This document shows, one piece after another, positions 11,051 through 22,261 of a stretch of DNA of 64,000 nucleotides. A program made the translations under genes and the position numbers. The notes under the pieces are model-generated. The model was not told the DNA's origin, did no database searches, and saw only the letters and a list, made by a program, of their open reading frames with translations. Location of the stretch: contig NC_016473.1 of the NCBI RefSeq assembly GCF_000226095.1, forward strand, positions 3,534,001 to 3,598,000. Direction: 5' to 3'. This DNA comes from Thermothelomyces thermophilus ATCC 42464. Taxonomy: Eukaryota > Ascomycota > Sordariomycetes > Sordariales > Chaetomiaceae. Numbering within the stretch: position 1 is the first letter of the stretch; every line of letters begins with the position of its first letter.

Positions 11051-12234
11051 TTAAAAAAACAATTCCCGTGCCTCAGGAGACAATGACTGGTACGCCGTCA
11101 CACGAGGAAAGCCTCCTCTAATTACAACCATTGAAACTCCCTTCATGTATAATTGCTCGAGCCTCACCGGATCCCATCCCGGCCGCAGATAGCTGCCGTC
11201 GAATTTCACGTCTAGCGACGAGTCCGCCACATACCCGACCACAACGTCGACATCAACCCGCGCTCCCTCCTCCTGCAGCGACCAGACGGCCAAGCCGATC
11301 AGATTGTCGCCGCTGTAGTCCAGCACCCCGGGCGGGACGGGGAAGGTATCCTCGGACGCGATGGAGGGCTAATACCTCCCGTACTGCCAGCCGTTGACGA
11401 AGAGGAGCACCGTGTACTCCAGCGTCCCCCTCTCGACGTCCTCCTCGGCCGGCTTTAAAGCGGAACGCGAGGGACAGGTCGATCCCCCGCGGCACGTCCA
11501 GCGGCAACCACCCGCGGTAGAAGCGCACGCCGGGGCCCTCGAACCCAACCACGGGCCCTCGGCCGTCTCCCAGGCCGAGTCGTTGAACCCGCGCAGGTGC
11601 CAGCCCAGCCGCTCCGCCGCCAGCCCGCCCTCGTTATAGCGCGTCCGCACCCGGTCCAGCCCGGCCCGGTCCGGGGCTGCCGACCCGCCCGCCGTGCCGG
11701 CGACCTTCCACGCGGAGAACCCAGTGCCTCCCCCTCCCCCCCTCCCTCGGAGACGGCACCACCCCCCAGCAGCGTGGCGTTGAGCGCCCTGCGGGGGTTG
11801 ACCGCCGCGTTCAGCTGGTCGTGGCCCGTGTCGTCGTGTACCACGAGCAGCACGTTCTCGCCCTCCCGCACGGCCTTGCCCGGAGCCGGCGCATGGAAGC
11901 CCCAGTGTATGTAGATGGACACCATTCTCAGTCCCATGGCCTTGATCTTCTGCAGAATGCCCTCCCACAGCTCGGGAACCGGCAGTCGGAAGGGATGCAT
12001 CTCTCCTCCAAACAAGAACAGGCGGTCGCCCCCGATGACGATGCTGTGACGGTCCCATTGGATCTCGTGCTGGAGCCCATTGTCGAGAATTGGACTCGAG
12101 CCAGACGAGGATGCGACCGCGCAGGATCCAAACCGTGAAGAAAGGAGCGAGAGCAGGGTAAACGAGGCTATCCAGGCCGACAAGCCCCCTGGGCCGTAGA
12201 GGCGGCAGAACAGTCGCACGGCGAGCTTTCGCAC
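11051..12234 (-). pseudogene. collapsed GH35 beta-galactosidase pseudogene
   Basis: Remnant of a secreted family-35 beta-galactosidase (fungal enzymes are about 1000 aa). The N-terminal piece (12234 to about 11860) has a hydrophobic leader and the GH35 start block (IQWDRHSIVIGGDRLFLF, GGEMHPFRLPVPELWEG, MGLRMVSIYIHWGF). It then jumps directly to C-terminal jelly-roll sequence: NVLLVVHDDTGHD, YNEGGLAAERLGWHLRGF, VLLFVNGWQYGRY, TFPVPPGVLDYSGDNLIGL, AVWSLQEEGARVDVDVVVGY. Roughly 700-750 residues, including the whole catalytic barrel and both catalytic Glu, are missing. The C-terminal part is spread over more than one frame, and a TAG interrupts it right after GRY at about 11371. It cannot be an active enzyme. 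High GC and normal codon use suggest fairly recent loss by deletion. Confidence 0.88.
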
Positions 12235-13580
12235 GAATTAATTATTATTAGCTGCGGCAATTAATTATCTGGCTGCGCGCCGTCAATGCCACCCGCCTCG
12301 TACAACTCGGAGACAGAAAGAGAGAACAGGCATCGAGCTCGGCTCCCTGGTTCGGATCGCCTCATTCCAGGGGCAAGAAGCGATTCATGGGCGATCATTG
12401 GCGGGAATACCTCGCTACATTGTTCAGGAATCCAGTTTACTACGCCAACTTGCCGACACCCCAGGGACATGTTCGGTTCATCACACATAGCGCGCCAATG
12501 AGATTTGGCGGTGGACAAAATCTCTAGAGATGACCGGAGAGAGGGGTACTGTAACATCCACTACTGTTGATCGCCGCGTGCCTGGCTGTTGTTCCGGAAA
12601 GCGGGAACACGAGGCTCTCTCATCACACCCATGTCTGGATCGTACAATCGCTGTTTTTCTTTGTGCTTCTCGGATTGCGGTGTATAATTACCTTACATGT
12701 CAAATCGCGACCTCGATACTGCACCAGGCACTTTTGTGCCAGTCTGGTCGCGGAAAGAGAGTGGGGAAGTGATTCGAACGGCACCCAGTTCATGTTCTGA
12801 TTAACTTATCCCTCTTGTCTGGACTACAGACCACGAAGCGAGCCGATTCCTATCGGCAAGGGATGCAATGTGAGAGTATCGTGTGCATATCGTAGGTTTG
12901 AGGGCAAGTCACTCTATAGAGCGGCATCCGGAGATCAAACCGTTTCGCCACGGCCGTAGTCCTTCTCTCGCCTGTCTTCGCAACCCAAAAAACAACAGTC
13001 TTCCCCCCATATTACCTGTCTGTTCCGGGCATAACTCATATCTGTCATCTGTAAGTCCCTATGAAAAAAAAAAAAAAAAAAAACCCAAACGTGTCTCGTA
13101 TTAACGCCGATCCTGTCATAACCCGGCTTAGCCCTTGAATGCGATGCGACTTATAAGACCCAACAAAGAAAACCCCAGAGGAAAACAGGGCAATTGACCA
13201 GCGACTAGTCCTCAATTTCGCTGCGCGAAGGGGGAACACTGAGGGAATAACAGGATAGGCTTCTGCTACCTCAAGATGCGTCATTCCGGTCCTCCATCAT
13301 CAGTACTAAACCAGGCATAGTAGTAGACCGAGAACCCAACCTATACGCTGAACCGTAACTGAGAGTCAAACCGAAAAGAAGGCCGCTCTATAATGAACAA
13401 GCCAGAGAAACAAGGAAAGGGAGAAGAAGGAAAAGTAAGAAAACGAGAGAAAGAGAGAAAGCGTAAAGTCATTCCAGATGTCTCCGGGTATCCATATTTC
13501 CGCGTGCCTCTTCCCACTGCTCGGAGCGAAGATTACACACCCCATATCCAGTTGTCACCGCATGCTGGACGTGATGCTTC
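12235..13580. other. intergenic, no gene seen
   Basis: 1.35 kb with no supported gene. It holds a run of 20 A at 13064-13083 and an A/G-rich stretch at 13400-13465. The right part is the 3' flank of the F-box gene. Confidence 0.45.
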
Positions 13581-16143
13581 TCATGTACTCCCATAAAGCC
13601 CACCAGCACCCTGAACCTCCTGACCAGGGCCGGGTTGCGCGTTCGGCTCAGGTTGGATCGAAGTATCAACCGGAACGATCACAGAAACGCGCATAGACCC
13701 CCCGGAACCATGTGCGTCCATGCCAATCGTTGTCGAGCCTTGTCCAGCCGCGTTGGCAGCCTCCTGGACCACATCATCCTCGTCAGCACCACCAACCTCC
13801 CCCGGCCCGGAAGGGGAAGAGGATCCAGGAGCAGTGGTGTCGGGCGGCGGATGAACGCCCGGTGTTGGAAACGTCGTCGCTTGCTCCTCAACGTTGGCAG
13901 CTGGAACAGTCGAACCCCCCAGTGGAAGGGCTTGCGCCATGGTTGGTATCGGAGGAGGGACGACGGGGATGGCCCCCGCCGCCATGGGGTGGTGACCATG
14001 CCCGATGTTGTGATGGCCGAGCAATGACTGTGTGTCGACAACCATCTCGGACCCGTCTTCGGGAACGTCATCGTCATCCAATCCATCAGGGTCTCCGTCA
14101 TCAACTGGAACGGAAACGTCAATGAGCACACCCTGAGGTGCGGGAGGGAATATCGGGGCGTCTGCTTGAATCACAGCCCGGTTGGCGCGCCGCGACTCCT
14201 CTGCCGCGGCGATGAATCGGTTGAAATGCTTCCGCAGACCGACGACACCTTGCCCCGAGAAGACACAAAAGACGGACCGCTGGTGATCCGTAAATTCTGG
14301 GATATCATGTAAGCAACCCGGCTCGAGTGAAACGGGGTTAGGAAAGCGAACTCACCAGGTGGCGCAGGGCGGGAGTACCGTTCCAAGTCCTCTCTCAGGA
14401 ACGCCTGGACCCCGGTCAAGCTAAGGTGAGTCAAGCGAGGGCAAGAGTTCAGGAGTCGGATGATGCTCTGAGACATTAGGTTAGGAATGGACCGGTGCTG
14501 GCTTCGACTGGGATTGGGGTTCTCACCGTCTGCGTCAGGTTGGTGCAGTAACTCAGGTGAACTCTCTCCAGGCAGCTTTGACTGCTGCTGTACTCTCCCG
14601 GTATCAGATTCCCATGCGCATCCCTGCGCATCCTAGGCCGCCGGTTCGCGTTCGCTAGGGCAATGACACTGGCGTCTGTGATATTCGCACACTTGACAAG
14701 GCCGATCCGCTTCAGCTTGGGGAGGTTGGCAAGCCTGGTGACCGAGTCGTCGGTAAGATTAGTGCAACAACCAAGATCGATGTATCTGATCCTGGTGCAC
14801 ATCGAAACGAGCCGCTTAACACCATCGTCCGTGATCTGGTTACAGTGACCCAAGTGGAGGAAATGCAGATTCCTCTCGAGACGGGAAATGGCGTATACCG
14901 CAGCGTCCGTCAGGTTGCGGCACTTCTGCAGCACAAGGTTTCGAAGTCGTGGTGCGACCTCGATGATCTTCTCGATGGCTCGGTCGGTAATCCCCATGCT
15001 GGAGCTCAGATCGAGAATGCGGAGATGCTCATACTTTCTGTTCGACGGAAGCGAAAGGAAGGCCGAGTCGTCTATCAGCTCGCAATTGGCGAGGCGGAGC
15101 TCACGCAGCGCGTGGCCCTTGGTGAAGAGCGCGGTAATCGGTTCGTTGCCGATGAACCGGCACTGCTGAAGGTCAATCTCGAGTATGTTGGGGCAGTTCT
15201 CGGCGAACGCGAGGACCGCGCTATCCTGGAGCTGAGTGCAATCATTCAACTTGAGCTGCGGCGGAGCGTTAGCAAACATCTGCCTTCTCCAACCCACGAG
15301 GAAAACAACGGCGTCGCATACCCGCTTGAGGTACTTGCAGCGTTGGGCAAGCCGGACCAGGCTCTCATTGGAAACCCTCTGGCAGCCAGAAATGTTGAGG
15401 CCTTGCAGACGCGGACAGTTCTCGGTGATGGCATCGATCGAGGCTTCTGTGATGTGGTCGCGGAAAACAGGACCACCAGTGTTTGTTGTCGCGCTTAATG
15501 AAACGTCGAGGGAGTAGAGATGCTTGTTGTTCTTGACGAGGGCGATGATCCCCGAGTCCGTCAGGTTGCTGCAACCCGTCAAGGTGAGACGTTCAACCCG
15601 GGTACACTCGGCTAGAGGCTGTACACTGCCATCGTTGACCTTGTCTGCAAGAGCGGCCAAGTTTAGACGCCTGACGAAGTCGCGGTAGGAGAAGTAGGGA
15701 TTCTCGAGGCTCAACGTCTGGCAAATGATCTGATGCTTCTCCCAGGTCGAGCACGAAGGGCGGTGCCAGAGGATATCAACCGCATTGCGGGCCCATCTCT
15801 TGCACGTCAGCATGACATGTAACAGGTCTGATGAGCTGCTGAGCTTCGCGAAGATGGCGATCAGGATCTCGTTCGGCAATCGGTGGACGGGCGGAAGACA
15901 CTCGTCGTCGGTGACCTGCATGTCCTGAAAGTTGGGCACCCCAAGAGACGACTGGGAGTCGTTTCCAGCGAGGAAAAAATCGGACTCTTCATGGTCGGGA
16001 GGGGCGGGCGAGCTGCTCGAGGAGCTCGTGCGCGAGTCTCGCTTTGGTCGCCGGCCGGTAGCAATCTTGGGTTCGGCATGGTCGAGCACGGCCGGCGCGC
16101 CCGGATCATCGGCAAGAATATCGAGAGACGCGCGTTGTCTCAT
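13581..16143 (-). CDS. grr1: SCF F-box/LRR protein GRR1
   Basis: Substrate receptor of an SCF ubiquitin ligase, the Grr1 orthologue, linked in fungi to nutrient sensing and cyclin turnover. Start MRQRASLDILADDPG at 16143. The F-box spans about residues 83-130 (PPVHRLPNEILIAIFAKL.., CKRWARNAVDILWHRP). It is followed by a long run of Cys-containing leucine-rich repeats (LTLTGCSNLTDSGIIAL, LNISGCQRVSNESL, LVLQKCRNLTDAAVYAI, IDLGCCTNLTDDSVTRL). The Grr1 C-terminal block reads EFTDHQRSVFCVFSGQGVVG, then a low-complexity acidic/Pro tail. Introns at 15256-15321 (66 bp, stop-free), 14468-14526 and 14297-14355 give 792 aa. The tail to 13581 is rich in Pro, Gly and Asp and is poorly conserved. Confidence 0.93.
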
Positions 16144-18474
16144 GGTCGCTGTTTGACCAGGCCAGTCCCCGCAGCGCAGCAGGCGGACTGTGACGATCGT
16201 CGAGGGAGGAAAGGTGAAAGGTCGATGAGGTGCGGTGATCGATGGCGGTGGTTGAGGTGGGATGTGTGGAGTGGCTGTGCGGGCTGTTGGACTCGGGTCG
16301 TCAATTGTGAAGGAGCAGCAGGGGCCCAAGGCTGCAGTGAGTGAGCGAGAGGGTGGCCCTGTCCCAAAATAGCCTTGGCGTTAGTTAGTCAACTGGACGG
16401 TCCAGGCTAGCGCTTGGCGCAGCGTCACACAAGAAAGCAGGCCCAGGATGGTCGCCTGATGGAATCGCGGATTTCGGTGACAGCGTCGATGGCTATTGCT
16501 GAGGACTAGAGAAAGGGGATCGTGAAAAATGACGAGAAGTCTGAGGTAGGATGGCAAGTGTTGTAGGCAAAAGTGTGGGTTGTCTTCCATGAGCGGTCCC
16601 CGCAGTCAACTCAAGGAGAATCTGGGCTTCCTGCAAGGACTACTCCGTACGCCCAACTGCTACGGTTTTACAGTGCCCCTGCCGAAAAGCAAAGGTCCTC
16701 TTGTGCGTTGCGGCGGACCTACCCAAAACTTGGCAAGCACAGGTGGCCAACAGTGCACCTATGTAGTGCGGAAAGGTGGAAAGCGCGAGTGGGTCACTTT
16801 AGCAACCTCGGATGGTCACACTCGAGAAATGGAAGGCGGTGACCAGTTGTTGCTTTGTTCAGGTTTGCGGTCGAGGTGGTGAGATGCTTGTTTGGCACTG
16901 CGGGAAGGACCGGGGACTCGGTATATGTAATTAGTACACAAGTGCAATACTTTCGCCGCACGCTTTCATCAAGTCTTGGTTACGCGAATCGCGAGGATAT
17001 GCGACACGCATCTGTCATCACATACACAGCATGCATTCCCTCGACAACTTCGTCACCAGTGCCTCAAGAGTCGTTCATCAACGAAAGCCGGCGATCGGTG
17101 GTTCGAAACGCCGAGCTGAGTCGTCACCAATATCCCTACGAATCCAAAACATGATGCATGGTACGGTCCCGTGGACTGCTCAGCGCTTTAAGGCCATATT
17201 GCGGCTACCTAAGGTACCGAACGTCACTGCACAGGGACAAAGGCACAAGAAAGCGATCCATGTACGGAATACGAATACATACAAGTACGGACAACTGGAC
17301 AACTGTGCATGGAATCCATGCACGGACGGGAAATGCAGCGTGGCCCTACCAGGAGTGAGCCGTTTGGGCTGAGGCCGCCCAGTTTGGCGGCGAGTGACCC
17401 GGGTCGGCAGTCAACAAGCATCCGGCATATTGTTTACATTATGCATCAGGTAATACAGATCTTACTAGGTGCACTCGGTCTTCCATACACTCAGTCAGGT
17501 ACATCAGGTACATACATACATGCTCAGCAGGGTACCTTGGAGGAGAGCTGCGGGTCGTTCCATCCATGTAATATGGCTCGGCTGACATCACTCGTTGCCC
17601 AGTGGCGCCCACCTCACAAGGGCAGAGAAGCGGTCTCCAGGACGAGCGTTAACGTAGGTGTATGTAGGTACGGTTAACCTCGGGTATCTCAGATTTGGTG
17701 ATTGAGTGGGTTTGTGGACGCGAAAGGTGAAGATTCCTTTTTCTTGAGCATAGTCCTCCGCAAGAGTTTATCTGGTCCTTGATACACGTGTGTACGCAGT
17801 ACGGATAAGTGTACGGATGTATGTATGTACATACACGCAATCTACGCCAGAACCTGGGGCCCAAGCGCACGGAAGTCTGCCTCGAGCCCGCAACTGACAC
17901 GCATCCTAGTGTAGATGATTGCAACATGCGAAGATGACCAGGAAGTGGAAGTCTCGTACCTGGTACAAGTTATGCCCGGAGAATATTGAAGACAATTCGC
18001 TACGCAAAGGGGCAGGACAAAACAAAGGATTTCTTAGTGTGCAAGTACGGACTTGACTCTACAATGCAGGATACGTAATAAAGTACAGCTTATCGTCAAG
18101 CCTGCGGATGTCACATGGAAGCTGAAGAGTTCCGTGTGCACTCCCAGACTACTTCCGTAATCCGTAATTACCCTACGCTAGTTCCGTACAAAGTAGTGCG
18201 TCGTGGGGTGGTTTGGTGAGGGACCGGCATGACCTCATAGGCCAAGATTTTAGCGCCGACCTGGGAAACGGCCAGACCAAAAATGAACCGCTCCAACTTC
18301 GGACCGTGGGGACCTCACCCATCGACGCGATTCCACATTTACCCGGGACGTCTGATCTGCACCAACGCATCACCTTCCGTTTTGGAGAGAGACGACAGCT
18401 AAGGAAACAGTGCAAAATATTTCTCGGGGATCAGGCGTTGCGTTTATTTGGGGGGGAGGGGAGACATCACCATC
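16144..18474. other. long intergenic region
   Basis: 2.3 kb between two divergent genes. It contains one TACTCCGTA nonamer (16641-16649), a short GTATGTAT/TACATACA alternating stretch at about 17813-17836, and TACATACATACATG near 17511. Open frames in it are short and lack protein character. Probably long 5' leaders and promoters of GRR1 and the AIM18-like gene. Confidence 0.45.
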
Positions 18475-19674
18475 ATGTTCCGACCGCCTGCGTTGCGCCG
18501 ATTCGCCGGCACTCCCGCGCCCATCAGGCCATTGCAAGTTGTGGTTCCCCGCCGGAGTATCTTCTCCCGCAGAAACGACAGGAGGCGGTCGAGCCGGGCC
18601 GTCGAAAACCTCGACATCCAGCGGCTGGCGAAAGAAGCGGAGGAATGGCACCGTCAGCGGCGCATCTTCCTCTGGTCGGGAGCCATCGCCGGCGTCCTCT
18701 CCACCATCTACACGGCCTACAAGCTCAAGCTCGCGATCGAGCGGGAACATAAGCTTGATGCCGACCTCCCCTCGACGGACCCTCTCGCCGGTGCCAACGC
18801 GGCAGACCGCAAAATAGTGATTCACGACGAGGAGGGCCGTGAGATGGTCCCAACTGGCAACAGCACGGTCCCGATGTTCCCGCGCACGCTCGACCTCCCA
18901 GCCTTCACGACCCCAATAACCTCACCCTCGCCAGACGCTACCGCCACGCCAACCATCACTACCCCTTCCGGCACGACCGAATACACCCTCGTCGGCCTCG
19001 GCCTGCGGACGGTAACCTTCGTCGGCCTGCAAGTCTACGTCGTCGGCTACTACGTCGCGACGGCCGACATCGCGGCCCTTCAGAACGCCCTCACCAAGCG
19101 GATCAACCCGATCGCCACCACGCTCGTGCCGGGCGAGCGCGAGCAGCTCCGTGCCGCGCTGCTGGACCCGGCCGAGGGCGAGCGGACCTGGGACGAGCTG
19201 TTGGCCGCGGGCGTGCCGGCGCGGTCGGCCTTCCGCATCGTGCCCGTGCGCGACACCGACTTCCACCACCTGCGCGACGGGTTCGTGCGCGCCGTCCAGG
19301 CGCGGGCCGGGCCCCAGACCATGGCCGACGAGTCGTTTGGCGAGGCGATGCGCCAGTTCCGCGCCGTCTTCAACCGCGGCAGCGCCCCCAAGCGAAAGGA
19401 GCTCCTCCTCGTCCGCGACGAGACGGGGAGGCTGAGCATCGCCTACGACGGCGGCGCGAACAAGAAGGAAGGCCGGCCGGCCGGGCGGCAGCTGATTGGG
19501 GTCGTCGAGGATGAGCGGCTGTCGAGGGCGCTGTGGCTGAACTACCTGGCGGGCAAGAAGGTTGCCAGCGAGCCGGCCAGGCAAAACATCGTGGAAGGGA
19601 TCATGGGGTTCGTCGAGCGGCCAGTCGGCACTGTCGCGTCGCAGGTTGTGCCTGTCTTGAACCCGAAAGTATAA
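18475..19674 (+). CDS. aim18: AIM18/FMP22-like mitochondrial chalcone-isomerase-fold protein
   Basis: Intronless 399-aa protein. The N-terminus is Arg-rich and acid-poor (MFRPPALRRFAGTPAPIRPL.. RRSIFSRRNDRRRSS), a mitochondrial targeting peptide, followed by one membrane helix (FLWSGAIAGVLSTIYTAYKL, residues about 65-84). The C-terminal half has the chalcone-isomerase-like fold typical of fungal Aim18/Aim46 (TLVGLGLRTVTFVGLQVYVV, then ARSAFRIVPVRDTDFHHLRD, FGEAMRQFRAVFNRGSAPKR, ALWLNYLAGKKVASEPARQN, IVEGIMGFVERPVG). In yeast these inner-membrane proteins have a role in mitochondrial inheritance and haem binding rather than chalcone isomerisation. ATG chosen at 18475 because the nine upstream codons have no targeting character. 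Confidence 0.87.
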   Translation: MFRPPALRRFAGTPAPIRPLQVVVPRRSIFSRRNDRRRSSRAVENLDIQRLAKEAEEWHRQRRIFLWSGAIAGVLSTIYTAYKLKLAIEREHKLDADLPSTDPLAGANAADRKIVIHDEEGREMVPTGNSTVPMFPRTLDLPAFTTPITSPSPDATATPTITTPSGTTEYTLVGLGLRTVTFVGLQVYVVGYYVATADIAALQNALTKRINPIATTLVPGEREQLRAALLDPAEGERTWDELLAAGVPARSAFRIVPVRDTDFHHLRDGFVRAVQARAGPQTMADESFGEAMRQFRAVFNRGSAPKRKELLLVRDETGRLSIAYDGGANKKEGRPAGRQLIGVVEDERLSRALWLNYLAGKKVASEPARQNIVEGIMGFVERPVGTVASQVVPVLNPKV

Positions 19675-19905
19675 CTTTGTCCTCCGGTATACGATTACGA
19701 TACCTCTTTGCAGAAGAGCGGGCAACACGCGCACTCTCTATTCATTCCATGTTCGATGTATGTATCATAGGGCAGGCTATATCCAGGCGTATTCTACAGG
19801 TACGAACAAACGGAGCGCAACGCTAGATGCGCCTATCCGTCTATTGCGTGCATGAAGATTGGGTATCCTTTGTCTCGTCCCCTCTCTTGGCGTAAGTTCC
19901 CGCGC

Positions 19906-20362
19906 TTAGAGCGCACCGGCGTCTTCCAGCAGCTCCTCGAGCGATTTGCCGTCCTTGCCGTTCCTAGAGACCTCCTCGAGATCCGAGTTGCCGCCGATGT
20001 GGTTGCGGCCGATGAAGATGTTGGGAACGGTCCGCTGGCCCGTCAACTTGAACAGCGCGTTCTGGATGTCGGCACCGTCGTCCAACAAATTGAGCTCGAT
20101 CGCTTTGTACTTGGCGTTCAAACCATCGAGGATCTGCTTCGTCCTGGTGCAGTACGGGCAGTACGACTTGCTAAAGACCACTGTATACGGTGGTTAGGCG
20201 AGGGATGGGCCCAAAGTAAGGAGAAGATGCACTGCTGGTCCGGAGGGGAGGGGGGTACGTACTGACGGCATTCTCGTCAATCAGCTGCTGGGCTTTCTTC
20301 TGAGCGGCCTCCATGGTGCCTGACGGGCTTGTACCGAATAGTCTGCGGAAAATGAAGGACAT
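19906..20362 (-). CDS. dithiol glutaredoxin
   Basis: Class I glutaredoxin that reduces disulfides and glutathionylated proteins with GSH. The active site CPYC (SKSYCPYCTRTKQIL) is at residues about 41-44, TVPNIFIG carries the cis-Pro, and GGNSDLEEV is the GSH-binding loop. One intron at 20181-20262 (GTACGT..CAG) interrupts the codon before VFSKSY. With the start MSFIFRRLFGTSPSG at 20362 the protein has 124 aa. A second ATG at 20314 (MEAAQKKAQQL) would give the usual cytosolic form. The longer N-terminus is hydrophobic and basic and could direct it to an organelle. Confidence 0.92.
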
Positions 20363-22261
20363 GGAACTTGTTGCGGGGTGACGTTTGAAAATGACCAGCG
20401 TGAGGGGCAAGGGCGCCGCTATTTAATCGTAGACCCCGTTGCGGTTTCAGCGGGAATGCACGGCAGGAAGGATAACGTCAGTAGGATTTGTCAGCCGGCA
20501 CTTTGAGTGACACCGTCTACTTAATGGTGACTAATGAACGGGGCCAAAAAAAAAAGGTGTGATTCTGGGGCAAGATAGGTGTTTAACTTAACTGGTAAGT
20601 ATAGACATAGTAATCCGTACTCTTTCCAAGTCTGAAGAATCGAAAACAAATTTGTCCCGCGCCAAGCCCCTGGATGTGAGATCCCGCATCCTTGTTTGGT
20701 ATAGGTAAGTTCCTTCCCCAAGACGGGTACTAACAAGGGTCCCCGCCTACAACACCACATTAAGAAACAAAAGCGCAGAAAACGATACCAGTACCAGGAT
20801 TTTGCTTTAAAAATCATATACGTTATATAATAAGAGACGTATTTATCGTAAATTATCTTGTATATATTATTTTTCTCTTTGGTTGATGATGTTGTACATG
20901 TGTTGAAGGTGTGTATCTGGTACTTTGCAACAAACGCCTGGGAAGCGTGGGAGTTTTTCTGTGTCGTCCCGGTCGGTACCTTCCTAGGGGAAAAAACTTT
21001 GGCTCGCAACCATAGTAATCCGTAATCCGTACATACACTAGTCCTCTCAGGACCGATGACGCAACTGGCCCGTGCAATTTGAGATCGGGAGCGGCGCATT
21101 TGGTACGCAGTCAGCCTTGGATTCTCTTCCAGGAGTTGTGGCAAGGCACGAACTTGTAAGCAACTACCTCTGTAGGTTAATAATGTCCAAAGATCGCGGA
21201 GTGGAACGAAACTATTCGCATTCTCTATCCTCTTCTCAACCCGAGCGAGGCTAGCATTCAACGATGAATGACTTCATTGTCTCGAGTCGGATCTGCAGCT
21301 TTGCCTCAGTTTGGCTCCATAGATGGGACTTGTATGAGGCGGCTGAAATGGGACGGTCTGTCGCTTAACACCACACCACAGTAAAGGATAGCTTCCTTAA
21401 GAAGTATAAATTGTACATATGTATATATATGTACTCCGTAGTTTCGGTATTGTATGTAAACGACAGGGTCCGTCAATTGATCAAACGTGAATTCCGGCGG
21501 CGAATTCATGACTGAGGTGGTGGCACCGAGTCTTTTGTTGGAGCAATCAGTCTACTGCGAAGGTGATAGCCTAGGCTTTCAACGGGCATCTTATCCGACG
21601 AATTGGACAGCAATGCTCAGCAACTGGGAGCATTCCTGTCTCGGCGATCCGCCGCTGGCCCAGGCATCGTCGCCAGAGCGATTCAGCAAAGGACCGCATG
21701 CTACTCCAACGCCAACGGATGCACTTGGTCAGAATCTTGGCAGCGGGGTAGTTACGAATAGCAGCTGGCCAAACTTACGACCCACATTCAAGGCGGGGTT
21801 TCATCACAAGGTACCTCGTTCCTCGCGCATTGAAATTTTGTTCGGCACCCTTGCAGCCCTGCGCCCAGCAAGACCGCCACCCAAGCCTAAAGTGTCCGCC
21901 TGGGTCGGGCCACACACCCAACAATTTGACGTGACCTCTCTTTTGCCGAGGACGTTGATCGACAACGCAGCGTTGTTGTCTTTCCATTTGCGTAACACTG
22001 GTGCGAGGACAGCACGACTTTTGTGTTCCCTTTCAAAGGGCGCCGGCATCAGCCTCAGAACGTGGTCCAGACCGGCCGGTTTTCTCCCTCCAACTGATGC
22101 ATCCGCCCAGCAAGCTTCACGACCCGCTCCGCCTCCGCGTTCATCGTGCCAGGCGACGAGCAGGCTGATATTACCTGTCCCGGATCGTCCGATTCTCCAT
22201 CTCAGCTTGCTCATATTAGGTCGACGGCATAAGTCGTTAAGACCGCGCCAACGTCGCCAAG
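20363..22261. other. intergenic, AT-rich centre
   Basis: 1.9 kb with no convincing gene. An AT-rich core lies at 20770-20900. The sequence CATAGTAATCCGTA occurs twice (about 20606 and 21010), and one TACTCCGTA lies at 21432-21440. A frame spanning about 21487-22518 is open for 343 codons but is low-complexity and overlaps the BAG gene in another frame, so I do not call it. Confidence 0.45.

Noticed and set aside
12740-12800. tRNA T-loop-like string near GATTCGAACG
   Set aside because: The flanking bases cannot form a T stem and no A-box lies at the right distance.
18922-19734. 270-codon minus-strand frame opposite the AIM18-like gene
   Set aside because: Composition of a GC-rich antisense shadow; the plus-strand protein is conserved.
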